IMG/VR virus record: IMGVR_UViG_3300010297_000048
Coordinates: 1 to 30,531 of that record
DNA: 30,531 nt
Origin: a virus
Strand: one strand, 5' to 3'
In this document: positions 5,075 through 14,034 of the stretch, one piece after another
Numbering within the stretch: the stretch's first letter is position 1
How the letters are laid out: every line of letters starts with the position of its first letter
Program-made: the position numbers and the translations under genes
Notes under the pieces: generated by a model
Told to the model about the DNA's origin: nothing
What the model saw: the letters and a program-made list of their open reading frames with translations, nothing else
Databases searched by the model: none

Positions 5075-6165
5075 ACGACGACATACAATTAAACGACGAT
5101 CAAAAAAAAGTTATTTTAGATAGTTGGAATCAAGGAGTAAGTGATCTAAAAGATCTTACAACCAGCGTTTTCGGGGGAGAATTCGACGGAAGAAGCAAGC
5201 AGGGTAGAGCGGTAAAAAGATATCTCGGCTCTTTGAATTTAAAGCCAAAGCCAGCCCAAGTATACAAGCAAAAAGACAGGCCGGATTTAACAGAGGATCA
5301 AAAGCAATTCATTCAAAACAACGTGGGTAAAATGACGGCTATAGAAGTAGCTAGAGTTTTATTTTCTAATGATAAATTAAGAAACGTAAGCCCAGAATCA
5401 AAGGCTGTAATAGAATACTATGAATCTCAGGGGCTTGATCCATACAGTGCAGATGGAGCTACATTAGAAGAAGCTGAGGAGGTTTCTGAATGGAGGGCAC
5501 CAATTAGTTTCGATAGAACGTTAACAAGAGTAAATAAATTTGTTATTGATGGACCCCAAAAAGAAAATTTAAAACCCGAAGATAAAAGAAGAATACATGC
5601 CTTGATGACATATCTTCAAAACTATAGATTTGGGCACCAAGCAAATTCTTTTCGGGAAGAATCAGAAAGACTTTTGTTTGAATCTACTTTCGTTAGATAT
5701 GCATTCGATAAGCCAGACTTAACGCAAGAAGAAGTTGATCAATATATGCTTTTGGCAACAGAATCTGTGATGGGTTCAAGAATTCAAAGAAGAGTCGAAA
5801 GGCTTCAAAGGCTTTTGGATGAGCAAGCGGATCAAACAGATGAAGGAGCAAGAGTTTCAATGGCTTTGGTTGAAGCTATTGGTAAAGCGCAGGGAGAATA
5901 CAATGCTTGTGTAAAAAGACAGCAAGACCTTGTAAACAGCTTGAAACAAAAAAGAAGTGACCGATTAAACAAGCAAATTAAAGAAACGGCAAGCGTTATC
6001 AGCTTGGTTGACATGTGGAAAGAAGAAGAAAGCCGACTAAAGCTTCTTAAAATAGCTGAACTTCAAAAGAAAGCTGTTGAAGACGAAGTAGAAAGACTTT
6101 GGAATATGGAAGAAGTTAGAAGCAAAATTATCGGCTTGTCAAAAGAGGAGGCTCTAAATGGGTGA
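5071..6165 (+). CDS. possible terminase small subunit
   Basis: The 364-residue protein has two similar N-terminal segments (LNDDQKKVILDSWNQG and LTEDQKQFIQNNVGKMTAIE) that look like repeated helix-turn-helix units. A middle domain (about 150-240) and a long charged coiled-coil region (about 235-345) follow. DNA-binding units plus coiled coil, directly before the nuclease and large terminase genes, is what a terminase small subunit would show, but I do not recognise sequence identity and it is longer than usual. It overlaps the sigma gene by 4 nt and the ERCC4 gene by 8 nt; the latter is preceded by GAGGAGG inside this gene's end. An unrelated DNA-binding protein is the alternative. Confidence 0.5.
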   Translation: MNDDIQLNDDQKKVILDSWNQGVSDLKDLTTSVFGGEFDGRSKQGRAVKRYLGSLNLKPKPAQVYKQKDRPDLTEDQKQFIQNNVGKMTAIEVARVLFSNDKLRNVSPESKAVIEYYESQGLDPYSADGATLEEAEEVSEWRAPISFDRTLTRVNKFVIDGPQKENLKPEDKRRIHALMTYLQNYRFGHQANSFREESERLLFESTFVRYAFDKPDLTQEEVDQYMLLATESVMGSRIQRRVERLQRLLDEQADQTDEGARVSMALVEAIGKAQGEYNACVKRQQDLVNSLKQKRSDRLNKQIKETASVISLVDMWKEEESRLKLLKIAELQKKAVEDEVERLWNMEEVRSKIIGLSKEEALNG

Positions 6166-7093
6166 AAGATGCAAAATCTGCAACCAAATTTTTGAAAAAG
6201 AAAAGGAATTTAATTACCACCTTAGAAAACACGCTATTACAATAGCTGCATACTATCAAAAATATTATCCAAGACACGATTTGCACACAAACGAAATCAT
6301 TTTATTTAAAAACAAAGAATTTTATTTTACTAGTGATTTCAATAATAAAAACAGCTTGAGATATTGGTTGGGCAAGCAAGAAAAGGAAGCTCAAAGAGAT
6401 TATTGTTTAAAGCTGCTGCAAGTAAGAAAAGATAGGAAAAAAATAAAATACGCTCCGTGTCAGGCGGAACTCAGAACTCTTATGATACCGGCCATAAACT
6501 ATCTTGACGAAGTTTTTGGGGGTTACTATCAAACTTGCGAACAAATGGGCTTGGAGGTCAAATACGAAACAAGGAGTGAGCCTATAAAGGAGTATGAGTT
6601 AGAAGAAGATCCGGTCGTGTTCATCGACACAAGAGAAAAAAGACCGCTTAGGTTCAAAAAGTTTAAAACAGAAGTCCGAGGTCTCAAGTATGGAGATTAC
6701 GCACTTAGTTCGAAAAAAGACACATGCAATCTTCATATAGAAAGAAAATCTCTTTCTGATTTTTACGCGACTTTGAGTGGTGGATTTGAAAGATTTAAGC
6801 GTGAGTTAGATAGATCTGTAAATGAATATGCCAACATGGTTGTTGTTGTAGAAAGCAAAATAGACAAAGTAGCTTCTTTTAAATATACAAGAAGTGTTTT
6901 CAACAAAGTAAAGACTTCTCACGACTATATTTTTAGGAACATGCGCGAAATCATTCAAGAGTATCCAAATGTTCAATTTCTTTTTGTAGATGGAAGAAAA
7001 GAAGCTGTTCGGATTATAGAAAAGCTGTTTTCCTGTAAGTGCGAATACATAAAAACAGATCTACAGCTTGAATACGATTTAAAAAGACTATAA
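6158..7093 (+). CDS. C2H2 zinc finger plus ERCC4-type nuclease
   Basis: This 311-residue protein joins an N-terminal zinc finger (CKICNQIFEKEKEFNYHLRKH; C5, C8, H21, H25) to an ERCC4/XPF-type nuclease domain. The nuclease motifs are VFIDTREKRPLRF (D157, R159, E160), KYGDYAL (G179-D180-Y181) and IERKSLSDF (E195, K197, D201), which match the catalytic D...ERK core. Family members cut branched or flap DNA. It has the best Shine-Dalgarno in the window (GAGGAGG, about 10 nt before the ATG), and its stop overlaps the terminase ATG (TAATG). The position suggests trimming branched replication intermediates before or during packaging; that role is inference. Confidence 0.85.
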   Translation: MGERCKICNQIFEKEKEFNYHLRKHAITIAAYYQKYYPRHDLHTNEIILFKNKEFYFTSDFNNKNSLRYWLGKQEKEAQRDYCLKLLQVRKDRKKIKYAPCQAELRTLMIPAINYLDEVFGGYYQTCEQMGLEVKYETRSEPIKEYELEEDPVVFIDTREKRPLRFKKFKTEVRGLKYGDYALSSKKDTCNLHIERKSLSDFYATLSGGFERFKRELDRSVNEYANMVVVVESKIDKVASFKYTRSVFNKVKTSHDYIFRNMREIIQEYPNVQFLFVDGRKEAVRIIEKLFSCKCEYIKTDLQLEYDLKRL

Positions 7094-8943
7094 TGTGGTA
7101 CTCTCCAAATAAATACCAAAAAGATGTAATCGACATCAACGCTGAGTTGATGAATCTAAAAGGAACTTTAGATGACAAAGAAGCCAAAATCACTTTGGCA
7201 AAGTTTTTGAGATATAACTTGGCTTTTACGGTTAATTTGCTTACGGGAATTGAGCTTGCTCCGTTTCAAGAAATTACACTGAGAGGAATGTTAAATAGAA
7301 ACTACTCCATGTGCGTATGGGGTCGTGGATGCGGTAAGACTTTCATTAGTTCTATTTTTTCGATAATACAAGCAATATTTCATCCTAATTCCAAAATACT
7401 TATAGCTGGACCGACATTTAGAACTGCGAAATTTATTTTCAACAAAATTGAAGAAATAGCGGAATCAAAAAACGCGGTTTTGCTTAGACAGGCTCTTGGT
7501 TCAAACAAGGTAAAAAGAAACGATATTCACGAATGGAGACTCCCAAATGGTTCTAGTATAGTAGCTATTCCATTGAATGGAGAAAAGATTCGTGGTTTTA
7601 GAGCAAACATTTTGATTATCGACGAGTATCTTTTGATGAGCAGAGAAATTATTGATACGGTACTTATTCCGTTCTTGACGGCTCCTCAAGATATTGGAGA
7701 AAGACAAAAAATCATACAAGCAGAAAATGATTTGATCGGTAGGGGTTTGATGACAGAAGAACAAAGAACAAAATTCGAAAACAAAACAAAAATTATTGCA
7801 TTATCTTCTGCCAGCTATACATTCGAAAACTTGTATGTTACTTACTCAGATTGGTTGGGGAAAATATACGAAGAAGCAAACAAAGAAATTGATGCAAAAT
7901 ATTTTGTGAGCCAGATGTCTTGGGATTCAATTCCAAAACACATGATAAACAAAACTGTAATTGAAGAAGCCGAAGGAGGAGGAACTTCAAATGCGGTTTT
8001 TCAACGCGAATATTGTGCCCAGTTCACTGACGGCAGCGAAGGCTATTTTTCTGCGAAAAAAATGCACAAATGCACGATTCCTGATGGAGAATTGCCAACC
8101 ATAGAAATCAAGGGAGATTCTGACGCAGAATACATTTTAGCGATTGACCCTTCGTTTTCGAATGCTCCAAATTCTGACGATTTTGCAATGTGCTTGCTTA
8201 AAGTTGATTCAGAAAAAAAACATGGGGTACTAGTACATGCATATGCCGAGCATGGAAAAGATCTTAAAGATCACATAAAATATTTTTATTATTTGTATAC
8301 TCATTTTAATATCAGCTTGATTGTTATCGACAATGCTGGATATCAGTTTATTGATGCCTGTAATGAAAATAAGTTGTTTCAAGAAAAGGGTATAGACTTT
8401 AAGTTTATTGATTTTACAAGTTCAAAAGAAGGATCTGATTACGAAGCGGAAATAAGAAATTTAAAATCTGAATACAGTAAAGAGCTTCATAGAATAGTAT
8501 ACAAACAAGTATTTAGTAGCAACAATTTCATTCAAAAAGCAAATGACTATCTACAAGGCTCTATTGACTATCAGAGAATCTGGTTTGCTTCAAAAGGACA
8601 AGCTCACGGTTCTGCATTTGATAGATTGGTAAATACAAGGATTGATTTTGAAAATGCTAAATGCAGTGAATTAATACAAACCCAAGGCGACTTTGTTGAG
8701 CATATTGGATATTTAGTTGACTTGACAAAAAAAGAATGCGCTTTGATAGAAGTGAAAAGTAATTCTAGAGGCACTCAGAGCTTTGACCTGCCCCAACACC
8801 TTAATAGGGAAAACGGAGAAAATAGAGCGCGAAGGGATAGTTATACAGTTCTTTTCATGGCTAATTGGGCTTTAAAGTGTTATTTTGATTTTAAAGAAGT
8901 GCCACAGGAAGAGGATTTAAGTTTTAGGCCATTTTTTATTTAA
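7093..8943 (+). CDS. terL: terminase large subunit (ATPase/nuclease)
   Basis: This 616-residue protein is the DNA-packaging motor. The ATPase half has Walker A WGRGCGKT (residues 76-83), Walker B ILIIDE (173-178) and the SSAS coupling motif (238-241). The nuclease half begins with the acidic motif LAIDPSFS (D352), continues with LIVIDNAG, and has a late AFDRLVNTRIDFE segment with further acidic residues. The length is typical. It docks on the portal, pumps DNA into proheads and cuts the concatemer. It starts one base inside the stop of the ERCC4 gene and is followed by an intergenic gap with a GTGTAAT motif. No intein or frameshift is seen. Confidence 0.93.
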   Translation: MWYSPNKYQKDVIDINAELMNLKGTLDDKEAKITLAKFLRYNLAFTVNLLTGIELAPFQEITLRGMLNRNYSMCVWGRGCGKTFISSIFSIIQAIFHPNSKILIAGPTFRTAKFIFNKIEEIAESKNAVLLRQALGSNKVKRNDIHEWRLPNGSSIVAIPLNGEKIRGFRANILIIDEYLLMSREIIDTVLIPFLTAPQDIGERQKIIQAENDLIGRGLMTEEQRTKFENKTKIIALSSASYTFENLYVTYSDWLGKIYEEANKEIDAKYFVSQMSWDSIPKHMINKTVIEEAEGGGTSNAVFQREYCAQFTDGSEGYFSAKKMHKCTIPDGELPTIEIKGDSDAEYILAIDPSFSNAPNSDDFAMCLLKVDSEKKHGVLVHAYAEHGKDLKDHIKYFYYLYTHFNISLIVIDNAGYQFIDACNENKLFQEKGIDFKFIDFTSSKEGSDYEAEIRNLKSEYSKELHRIVYKQVFSSNNFIQKANDYLQGSIDYQRIWFASKGQAHGSAFDRLVNTRIDFENAKCSELIQTQGDFVEHIGYLVDLTKKECALIEVKSNSRGTQSFDLPQHLNRENGENRARRDSYTVLFMANWALKCYFDFKEVPQEEDLSFRPFFI

Positions 8944-8947
8944 AAAT

Positions 8948-8954
8948 GTGTAAT
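8948..8954 (+). promoter_or_regulatory. candidate late promoter motif (GTGTAAT)
   Basis: GTGTAAT followed by TAATAAATAA lies 26 nt upstream of the collagen-like fibre start, in the gap after terL. Confidence 0.45.
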
Positions 8955-8973
8955 TAATAAATAAGGGTCTGGG

Positions 8974-11385
8974 ATGCCAAATTATAATTTAATTCAATTA
9001 AGTCAGGTAAAGCAGTCGGATTTCAGCGGGTTTGTGTTGGATGTACTGGGAGCTTCTGGCTTAATAGCAAATGAAAATGGCATTTTCCCAACTGGATCTG
9101 GCATTTCTGATATTGGGTCTTCTTCTGTTCCTTTTAAAAGTATATATTCTCAATCTGGAATATACTTGGGTCAATATCAAGACAGGCTTTGGGTTAGTGG
9201 AGACGGGCAGCTTTATCTAAATGATACCGCAATAACTGGAGCTTCTGGTCAAGCCGGGGTTATTGGACCTAGTGGTGCTACTGGACTATCTGGAACAAGC
9301 GTAGTTGGAGTTTCGGGCTCTGGGCTTTCGAATGGCGGCTATCAGTATCTTTATCTTCTTCTTTCTGGACAGGGAGACTCTTCTTATACTCTTTCTTCTA
9401 GCTTGGCTATTCCAAGCGGTGCAAGTGGACTTTCTGGAGCACAAGGGGAAAGCGGCACGTCTGTAACGGGATATTCTTCAAGCGGCTCTGGAGATTTTAC
9501 AGTTGTCAAATTCCTTTTCAGTGACGGAACAACGGGTTCTTCAGTAAACATTAGCGGGGTTACCGGATCAAAAGGAGAAAAGGGAGATATCGGTGGAACA
9601 GAATATGAATTCTCTGAGATAACTGGGCTTTATTCTGGTGAAATTGCTCCATACGCATCAATATCTTCAATCGCAGGTATCAACCCAAAGATCAATCTAA
9701 TCGAAGGCTTTTCTTACGTAATAAGCCAAGGGGGGCTTGATTCTTATACTGCTTATAATCCAGACTTGTCTTCTAATGTTTCTACAAACTGGCTTGTTAC
9801 AACTGGAGACGGTGAGCCAGTACAATATGAAACTTCTATTACTGGAGACTCAGAAACAGGATCATATTTAAGATTTTCTTTGTACACCACTGGAACTCCA
9901 ACAGGGAGATTCATTCCAGACGAAGGATTTCCAAGTGGGATTGAAACAAATGGCTCTGGAGAATACCTTGATTTAGCTGATTATTTTAGAAACATAGCAG
10001 ACACAAGCGGCTCTGGCGTTTCAGATCTAGCGAGAACAAAACTTAGTTTTACAGTAAACTTTGGAACTACTGGTTACTACAAATATGGGTTTACCAGATA
10101 CCAATACGACGCAAGCGCAAGAACAACAAATGAATCAGATTATGTTCTTGGAGATTTGCAAATTTGGAGTCATATCCCAAGTGGAGAAAAGGGGGAAAAG
10201 GGAGATCAAGGCGATATAGGAGCTACTGGTCCAGAGGGACCGCAAGGACCGGCTGGAGACACTGGACCAGCGGGATCATCTGGTCCTCAAGGGCCGAGCG
10301 GAGCCACTGGTCCTGCTGGAGATATATCGAACGCATTTGTTGGATCTTGGTCTGCCGCAGAAACTTATAGCGCAGGTCAAATTGTTCTTTTAACGAGCGA
10401 TAAATCGACTTATGTGGCTAGAGAATCAAGCGTTGGAGTAAATCCAAAAACGGCTTGGGATGCAAATAATGATACTTCTGCTTGGATCTTGCTGGCTTCT
10501 GGAGGAATAGATGGGGCAGTTGGTGCTACTGGACCAGCGGGAAGTATTTCAAATAAATTTTCTGGAGAATGGAGCAATGTAGAATCATACTCAATAAATA
10601 GCATTGTAAGTTATAGTGGATCTTCTTATTTTTCTATTACTGGAACTAATGTTGGATATAGACCAGATCTTTATCCTACAAGATGGACCCTGCTTTCATC
10701 TGGGGTCGTAGGTCCAAGTGGAGCAACTGGAATCACTGGGCCGGAAGGAGCTTTGTCGAACAATTTCAAAGGGACTTGGGACGAATTCACAAATTACTAC
10801 GAATCCGATGTTGTGTTTTTGTCTGGCTCTTCTTTTCTAGCTCATATTGATGTATCGGCAACAGCAAACCCAATAGAAAACGTAGAAGCTGGAGATGGGC
10901 AGTCTGGATCTTATTGGTTGGTTTTAGCTTCGGGGGGAGAAAAGGGAGATCAAGGTGCGCCGGGATCTATTGTTTATAATGTTTCCGGGGGAGACTCTTT
11001 GAGAAAGCTTGAGGTAGGAGACAATACAATTTCATTTAACACTTACGATGCCCAAGAATACTTTATAACAGGAGCAAACTCTATAGATTCAAGAGTCAAT
11101 CTATATTTCGATTTAACAACAATGGGAACAGGCTCTGTTTATTTGGTTAAAATTTTAAATTCTGGACTATCCGACTCTGCTGTTGGATCTGACGATATTT
11201 TTACTTGGAATTTAAGTGGTTCGGGGGCTTCTTCTCCGTTTCCAACGGTTTATTGGCCAAACGATTTAGATCCGATTTTTCCCACAGCAACAGGTCACTC
11301 AACTTTATTTACTTTGGTGAGATTTGCCGACAGAGGCTCAACACCAATCGTTTTAGGAACATTTTCAGACAATTATTTCATATAA
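8974..11385 (+). CDS. collagen-like fibre protein with three carbohydrate-binding-like modules
   Basis: This 803-residue virion protein begins with IQLSQVKQSDFSGF, a segment shared with the protein at 23166, so both may attach to the same virion site. A beta-rich region with short GxS/GxxG stretches follows. At 10183-10326 (residues 404-451) there are 16 unbroken Gly-X-Y triplets rich in Pro, Lys and Glu, a real collagen-like segment. Next are three related 55-60 residue modules (about 454-510, 526-580, 596-653) with the pattern FxGxW...Y..G.IV...SxYxA...P...W.LL, resembling chitin-binding CBM5/12 folds and separated by short Gly-X-Y linkers. A C-terminal beta domain ends the protein. It is probably a trimeric fibre or head decoration that binds glycans. 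Its place between terminase and portal is unusual. Confidence 0.75.
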   Translation: MPNYNLIQLSQVKQSDFSGFVLDVLGASGLIANENGIFPTGSGISDIGSSSVPFKSIYSQSGIYLGQYQDRLWVSGDGQLYLNDTAITGASGQAGVIGPSGATGLSGTSVVGVSGSGLSNGGYQYLYLLLSGQGDSSYTLSSSLAIPSGASGLSGAQGESGTSVTGYSSSGSGDFTVVKFLFSDGTTGSSVNISGVTGSKGEKGDIGGTEYEFSEITGLYSGEIAPYASISSIAGINPKINLIEGFSYVISQGGLDSYTAYNPDLSSNVSTNWLVTTGDGEPVQYETSITGDSETGSYLRFSLYTTGTPTGRFIPDEGFPSGIETNGSGEYLDLADYFRNIADTSGSGVSDLARTKLSFTVNFGTTGYYKYGFTRYQYDASARTTNESDYVLGDLQIWSHIPSGEKGEKGDQGDIGATGPEGPQGPAGDTGPAGSSGPQGPSGATGPAGDISNAFVGSWSAAETYSAGQIVLLTSDKSTYVARESSVGVNPKTAWDANNDTSAWILLASGGIDGAVGATGPAGSISNKFSGEWSNVESYSINSIVSYSGSSYFSITGTNVGYRPDLYPTRWTLLSSGVVGPSGATGITGPEGALSNNFKGTWDEFTNYYESDVVFLSGSSFLAHIDVSATANPIENVEAGDGQSGSYWLVLASGGEKGDQGAPGSIVYNVSGGDSLRKLEVGDNTISFNTYDAQEYFITGANSIDSRVNLYFDLTTMGTGSVYLVKILNSGLSDSAVGSDDIFTWNLSGSGASSPFPTVYWPNDLDPIFPTATGHSTLFTLVRFADRGSTPIVLGTFSDNYFI

Positions 11386-11394
11386 TAGGAATCC

Positions 11395-13326
11395 ATGAAT
11401 CAAGAAAACAAAACTCCACAAAAAAAGACGGCTTCAAAATCTAAAAGGGTAAAAAAGCCAGTCGTAGAAACTTTTGCAACTGCCCAGCCACTCATGGTTT
11501 ACGAAACTTCAGCAGCGGTCAATCAAAGGAGAAACACCTCTTCAATTATAGAAAGAACCGATAGATACAAAAATATTGAAGACGGAATCATTCCATTCAA
11601 GGGGATAACAAAACTTGGCTCCCAATCTAATATTTCAGTAAGGGATACTGTAGAGCTTTGCCAAAAAGCTTATTATAACTTTGCTGTATTTAGAAACACA
11701 ATTGATGTGATGACGGAGTTTTCAATCAGTGAAATTTACTTCAAAGAAGGAACTCAAAAAGCTAGAGAATTTTTCAAGGCTCTTTTTAGGAGAATCAACA
11801 TTTGGGATTTGCAAGATAAATTTTTCAGAGAGTATTATCGGAGTGGAAACGTTTTTATTCAAAGATTCGAAACAAAAGTCAAGCAGGAAGAAGTTAAAAG
11901 AATCACTCAGGTTTTTGGCAAAGAAAGCCAAACGATAAAAGCTGCTGAATCTTATAATCTCCCAATCAGATATATTATACTAAATCCATCAGATATTTAT
12001 CTCGCTGGATCAATCAATTTCGCATCTCCAAACTATTACAAAATTTTAAATAATTACGAAATTCAGAGGCTCAAAAATCCAACAACGGACGAAGAAAGAG
12101 AATTTTTTAAGAGTCTTCCGAAGGAATTGAGGGACTCGATAACAAATAAAGCGGCAACAAGCAGTGAGCTAGCCTACTTCTTAGATCCAAGCAATGTTGT
12201 TGCTGTTTTTTATAAAAAACAAGACTATGAACCGTTTGCTATCCCAATGGGATTTCCTGTTCTTGAGGATATAAATTTTAAACAAGAATTGAAAAAAATG
12301 GATATGGCTGCTGCCAGAACAATGCAGCAAATCGTTCTTCTTGTTACTACGGGAGCAAAGAAAAGCGAGGGCGGCGTAAATCCAGCAAATATAAAAGCTA
12401 TCCAGCAGCTTTTTGAAAATGAATCTATTGGAAGAGTCTTGGTGGCAGATTACACAACAGATGTGAAGTTTGCGATTCCAGATATTTCGAGTTTTATGGA
12501 CCCGAAAAAATATGAAATTTTTGATCGAGACATAAACGTCGGTTTGAATAACATTTTTACCGGTGGAGAAAAGTTTGCAAACCAAAGCTCAAAAATTGAC
12601 GTATTCATTTCTAGATTAATGCAAGCAAGAGAAGCTTTTATAAACAATTTCTTGTTTCCAGAAATCAAAAGAATATCAAAGCAGCTTGGATTTAAAAATT
12701 ACCCTGTTCCTGTTTTTGAGGACGTATCCTTAAAGGATAATTCTATTTTTGCTAAAATTTATACAAGATTGGGAGAATTAGGAATTTTGACTCCAGAGGA
12801 AGTACTCAATGCAATTGAAACAGGAACGCTTCCAGATCAAGAAAGCTCGTTGTCTTCTCAGGAAAAGTTCAAGCAGCTTAGAAATCAGGGATACTATTCT
12901 CCCATTATTGGAGGAGCAAAATCTCCCGGTTCAGCAGGAAGACCAGAAGGAACTGGTACGCCGAAACAGACAGACACTACGAGTCCAATTGGAGCAGGAG
13001 CTTCAACCAAAAGGTTTAGCTTGTCCAAATTAAAAGATAATTTAATTTTGGCGAATTCATTGGAATCGGAAGTCTCAAAATTTTTCAAAAAGGAAAAAAA
13101 TAAGAAAAGGTTATCTGACGCTGATAAAAGAGCCATAGAGTCTCTTTCGCGGGTAATCATATCAAACGAAGACCCAGAGAATTGGATTTCGAATATAGCA
13201 AAATATTATGAAAATCCGACTCTTGAAAATGAAGACAGGCTCCAATTTATAGATTCAATTGCTTCAGAACATGGTCTAGATCTGTATACATCATCGCTAC
13301 TTTCTGTAAGCGTTTATAAAGACTAA
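11395..13326 (+). CDS. portal protein
   Basis: This 643-residue protein is the likely portal, the dodecameric ring at one capsid vertex through which DNA passes and to which terminase and neck bind. Support comes from its size, its position after the terminase, and the general pattern: a basic disordered start (1-35), a YYRSGNVFIQRF segment, and a helical stem or crown part with LGELGILTPEEVLNAIETG, as is common near portal C-termini. A Gly/Pro/Ser-rich linker (about 500-545) leads to an extra C-terminal helical domain of about 95 residues. AGGA sits 8-9 nt before the ATG. No walker or nuclease motifs are present. Confidence 0.8.
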   Translation: MNQENKTPQKKTASKSKRVKKPVVETFATAQPLMVYETSAAVNQRRNTSSIIERTDRYKNIEDGIIPFKGITKLGSQSNISVRDTVELCQKAYYNFAVFRNTIDVMTEFSISEIYFKEGTQKAREFFKALFRRINIWDLQDKFFREYYRSGNVFIQRFETKVKQEEVKRITQVFGKESQTIKAAESYNLPIRYIILNPSDIYLAGSINFASPNYYKILNNYEIQRLKNPTTDEEREFFKSLPKELRDSITNKAATSSELAYFLDPSNVVAVFYKKQDYEPFAIPMGFPVLEDINFKQELKKMDMAAARTMQQIVLLVTTGAKKSEGGVNPANIKAIQQLFENESIGRVLVADYTTDVKFAIPDISSFMDPKKYEIFDRDINVGLNNIFTGGEKFANQSSKIDVFISRLMQAREAFINNFLFPEIKRISKQLGFKNYPVPVFEDVSLKDNSIFAKIYTRLGELGILTPEEVLNAIETGTLPDQESSLSSQEKFKQLRNQGYYSPIIGGAKSPGSAGRPEGTGTPKQTDTTSPIGAGASTKRFSLSKLKDNLILANSLESEVSKFFKKEKNKKRLSDADKRAIESLSRVIISNEDPENWISNIAKYYENPTLENEDRLQFIDSIASEHGLDLYTSSLLSVSVYKD

Positions 13327-13330
13327 TGAA

Positions 13331-13972
13331 ATGGGAACTCCTTTCAACAAGCTACAGAATTTGGAATTTGATTATTCCGGCAGAGAATATGGAGTAGTTG
13401 CTAGAACAAATTTAATATTTGATCAAAATCAAAATTTGTCTTTTGCCCCGTTCAAAAAGTCTTTTCAAAGAAAAGGTTTGGGAGAAGACCCTTCGGTTGG
13501 GTTGACATCATTTTCTGGCTCTCAGAAAGCTGGAGTGCAAGAATCAGCTTCGAATGATTTTAATTTTTCTTCTGGCAATCAGATAGCAGCAGTAGGAGAA
13601 AATCAAAATTTTGAAATCTCTTTTTCTGGGTTTTTAGAGGCTCCACTTTCAGAAACTTCAAATATTAGTATTTTATTTGAAACGGCTTCTCAAGTTGGGG
13701 TGATTGTTGATGAAACGTTTTTTTCCTCGACAATATCGTCTGGCCAACTTTCGGGATTCGACGGGGAAATTGGAACAGTAGGTATTGAAACAAAATCTGG
13801 AAAATTTAGTCCAATAAAAAAAGACGAAGTGGCTTTGGATATCGAATTCTTCTCTGGAAACTACGCCGATGGAAATGTTCCGAGGGTGCCAAATACTGGA
13901 GAAAATAATGTAGAAGATATTGCCACTATTGACATCCTAATTATTAGTGGATCATATGGAGTCAGTTTATAA
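13331..13972 (+). CDS. hypothetical virion protein, 213 aa
   Basis: The protein begins MGTPFNKLQNLEFDYSGREYG and I do not recognise it. It is acidic, rich in Ser, Gly, Phe and Asn, with repeated short beta-type segments (for example FNFSSGNQIAAVGE, FEISFSGFLEAPLS, ISILFETASQVG). This is typical of phage structural proteins. It starts 4 bp after the portal stop and shares its transcript; the next gap carries a late-type motif. It may be a neck, adaptor or capsid accessory protein. Confidence 0.65.
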   Translation: MGTPFNKLQNLEFDYSGREYGVVARTNLIFDQNQNLSFAPFKKSFQRKGLGEDPSVGLTSFSGSQKAGVQESASNDFNFSSGNQIAAVGENQNFEISFSGFLEAPLSETSNISILFETASQVGVIVDETFFSSTISSGQLSGFDGEIGTVGIETKSGKFSPIKKDEVALDIEFFSGNYADGNVPRVPNTGENNVEDIATIDILIISGSYGVSL

Positions 13973-14005
13973 ACTATATAAAACGAATATTTTTAACATT
14001 TTTTT

Positions 14006-14011
14006 GTGTAA
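14006..14011 (+). promoter_or_regulatory. candidate late promoter motif (GTGTAA)
   Basis: GTGTAAATACATTATATT begins at 14006, 29 nt upstream of the next start. Here a Shine-Dalgarno (AAGGA, about 14024) also lies before the ATG, so this gene should have a short conventional leader. Confidence 0.45.
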
Positions 14012-14034
14012 ATACATTATATTAAGGAACAGGT

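Noticed and set aside
11722-12668. overlapping short frames inside the portal gene
   Set aside because: All are shorter shadows in other frames of a single intact 643-codon gene.
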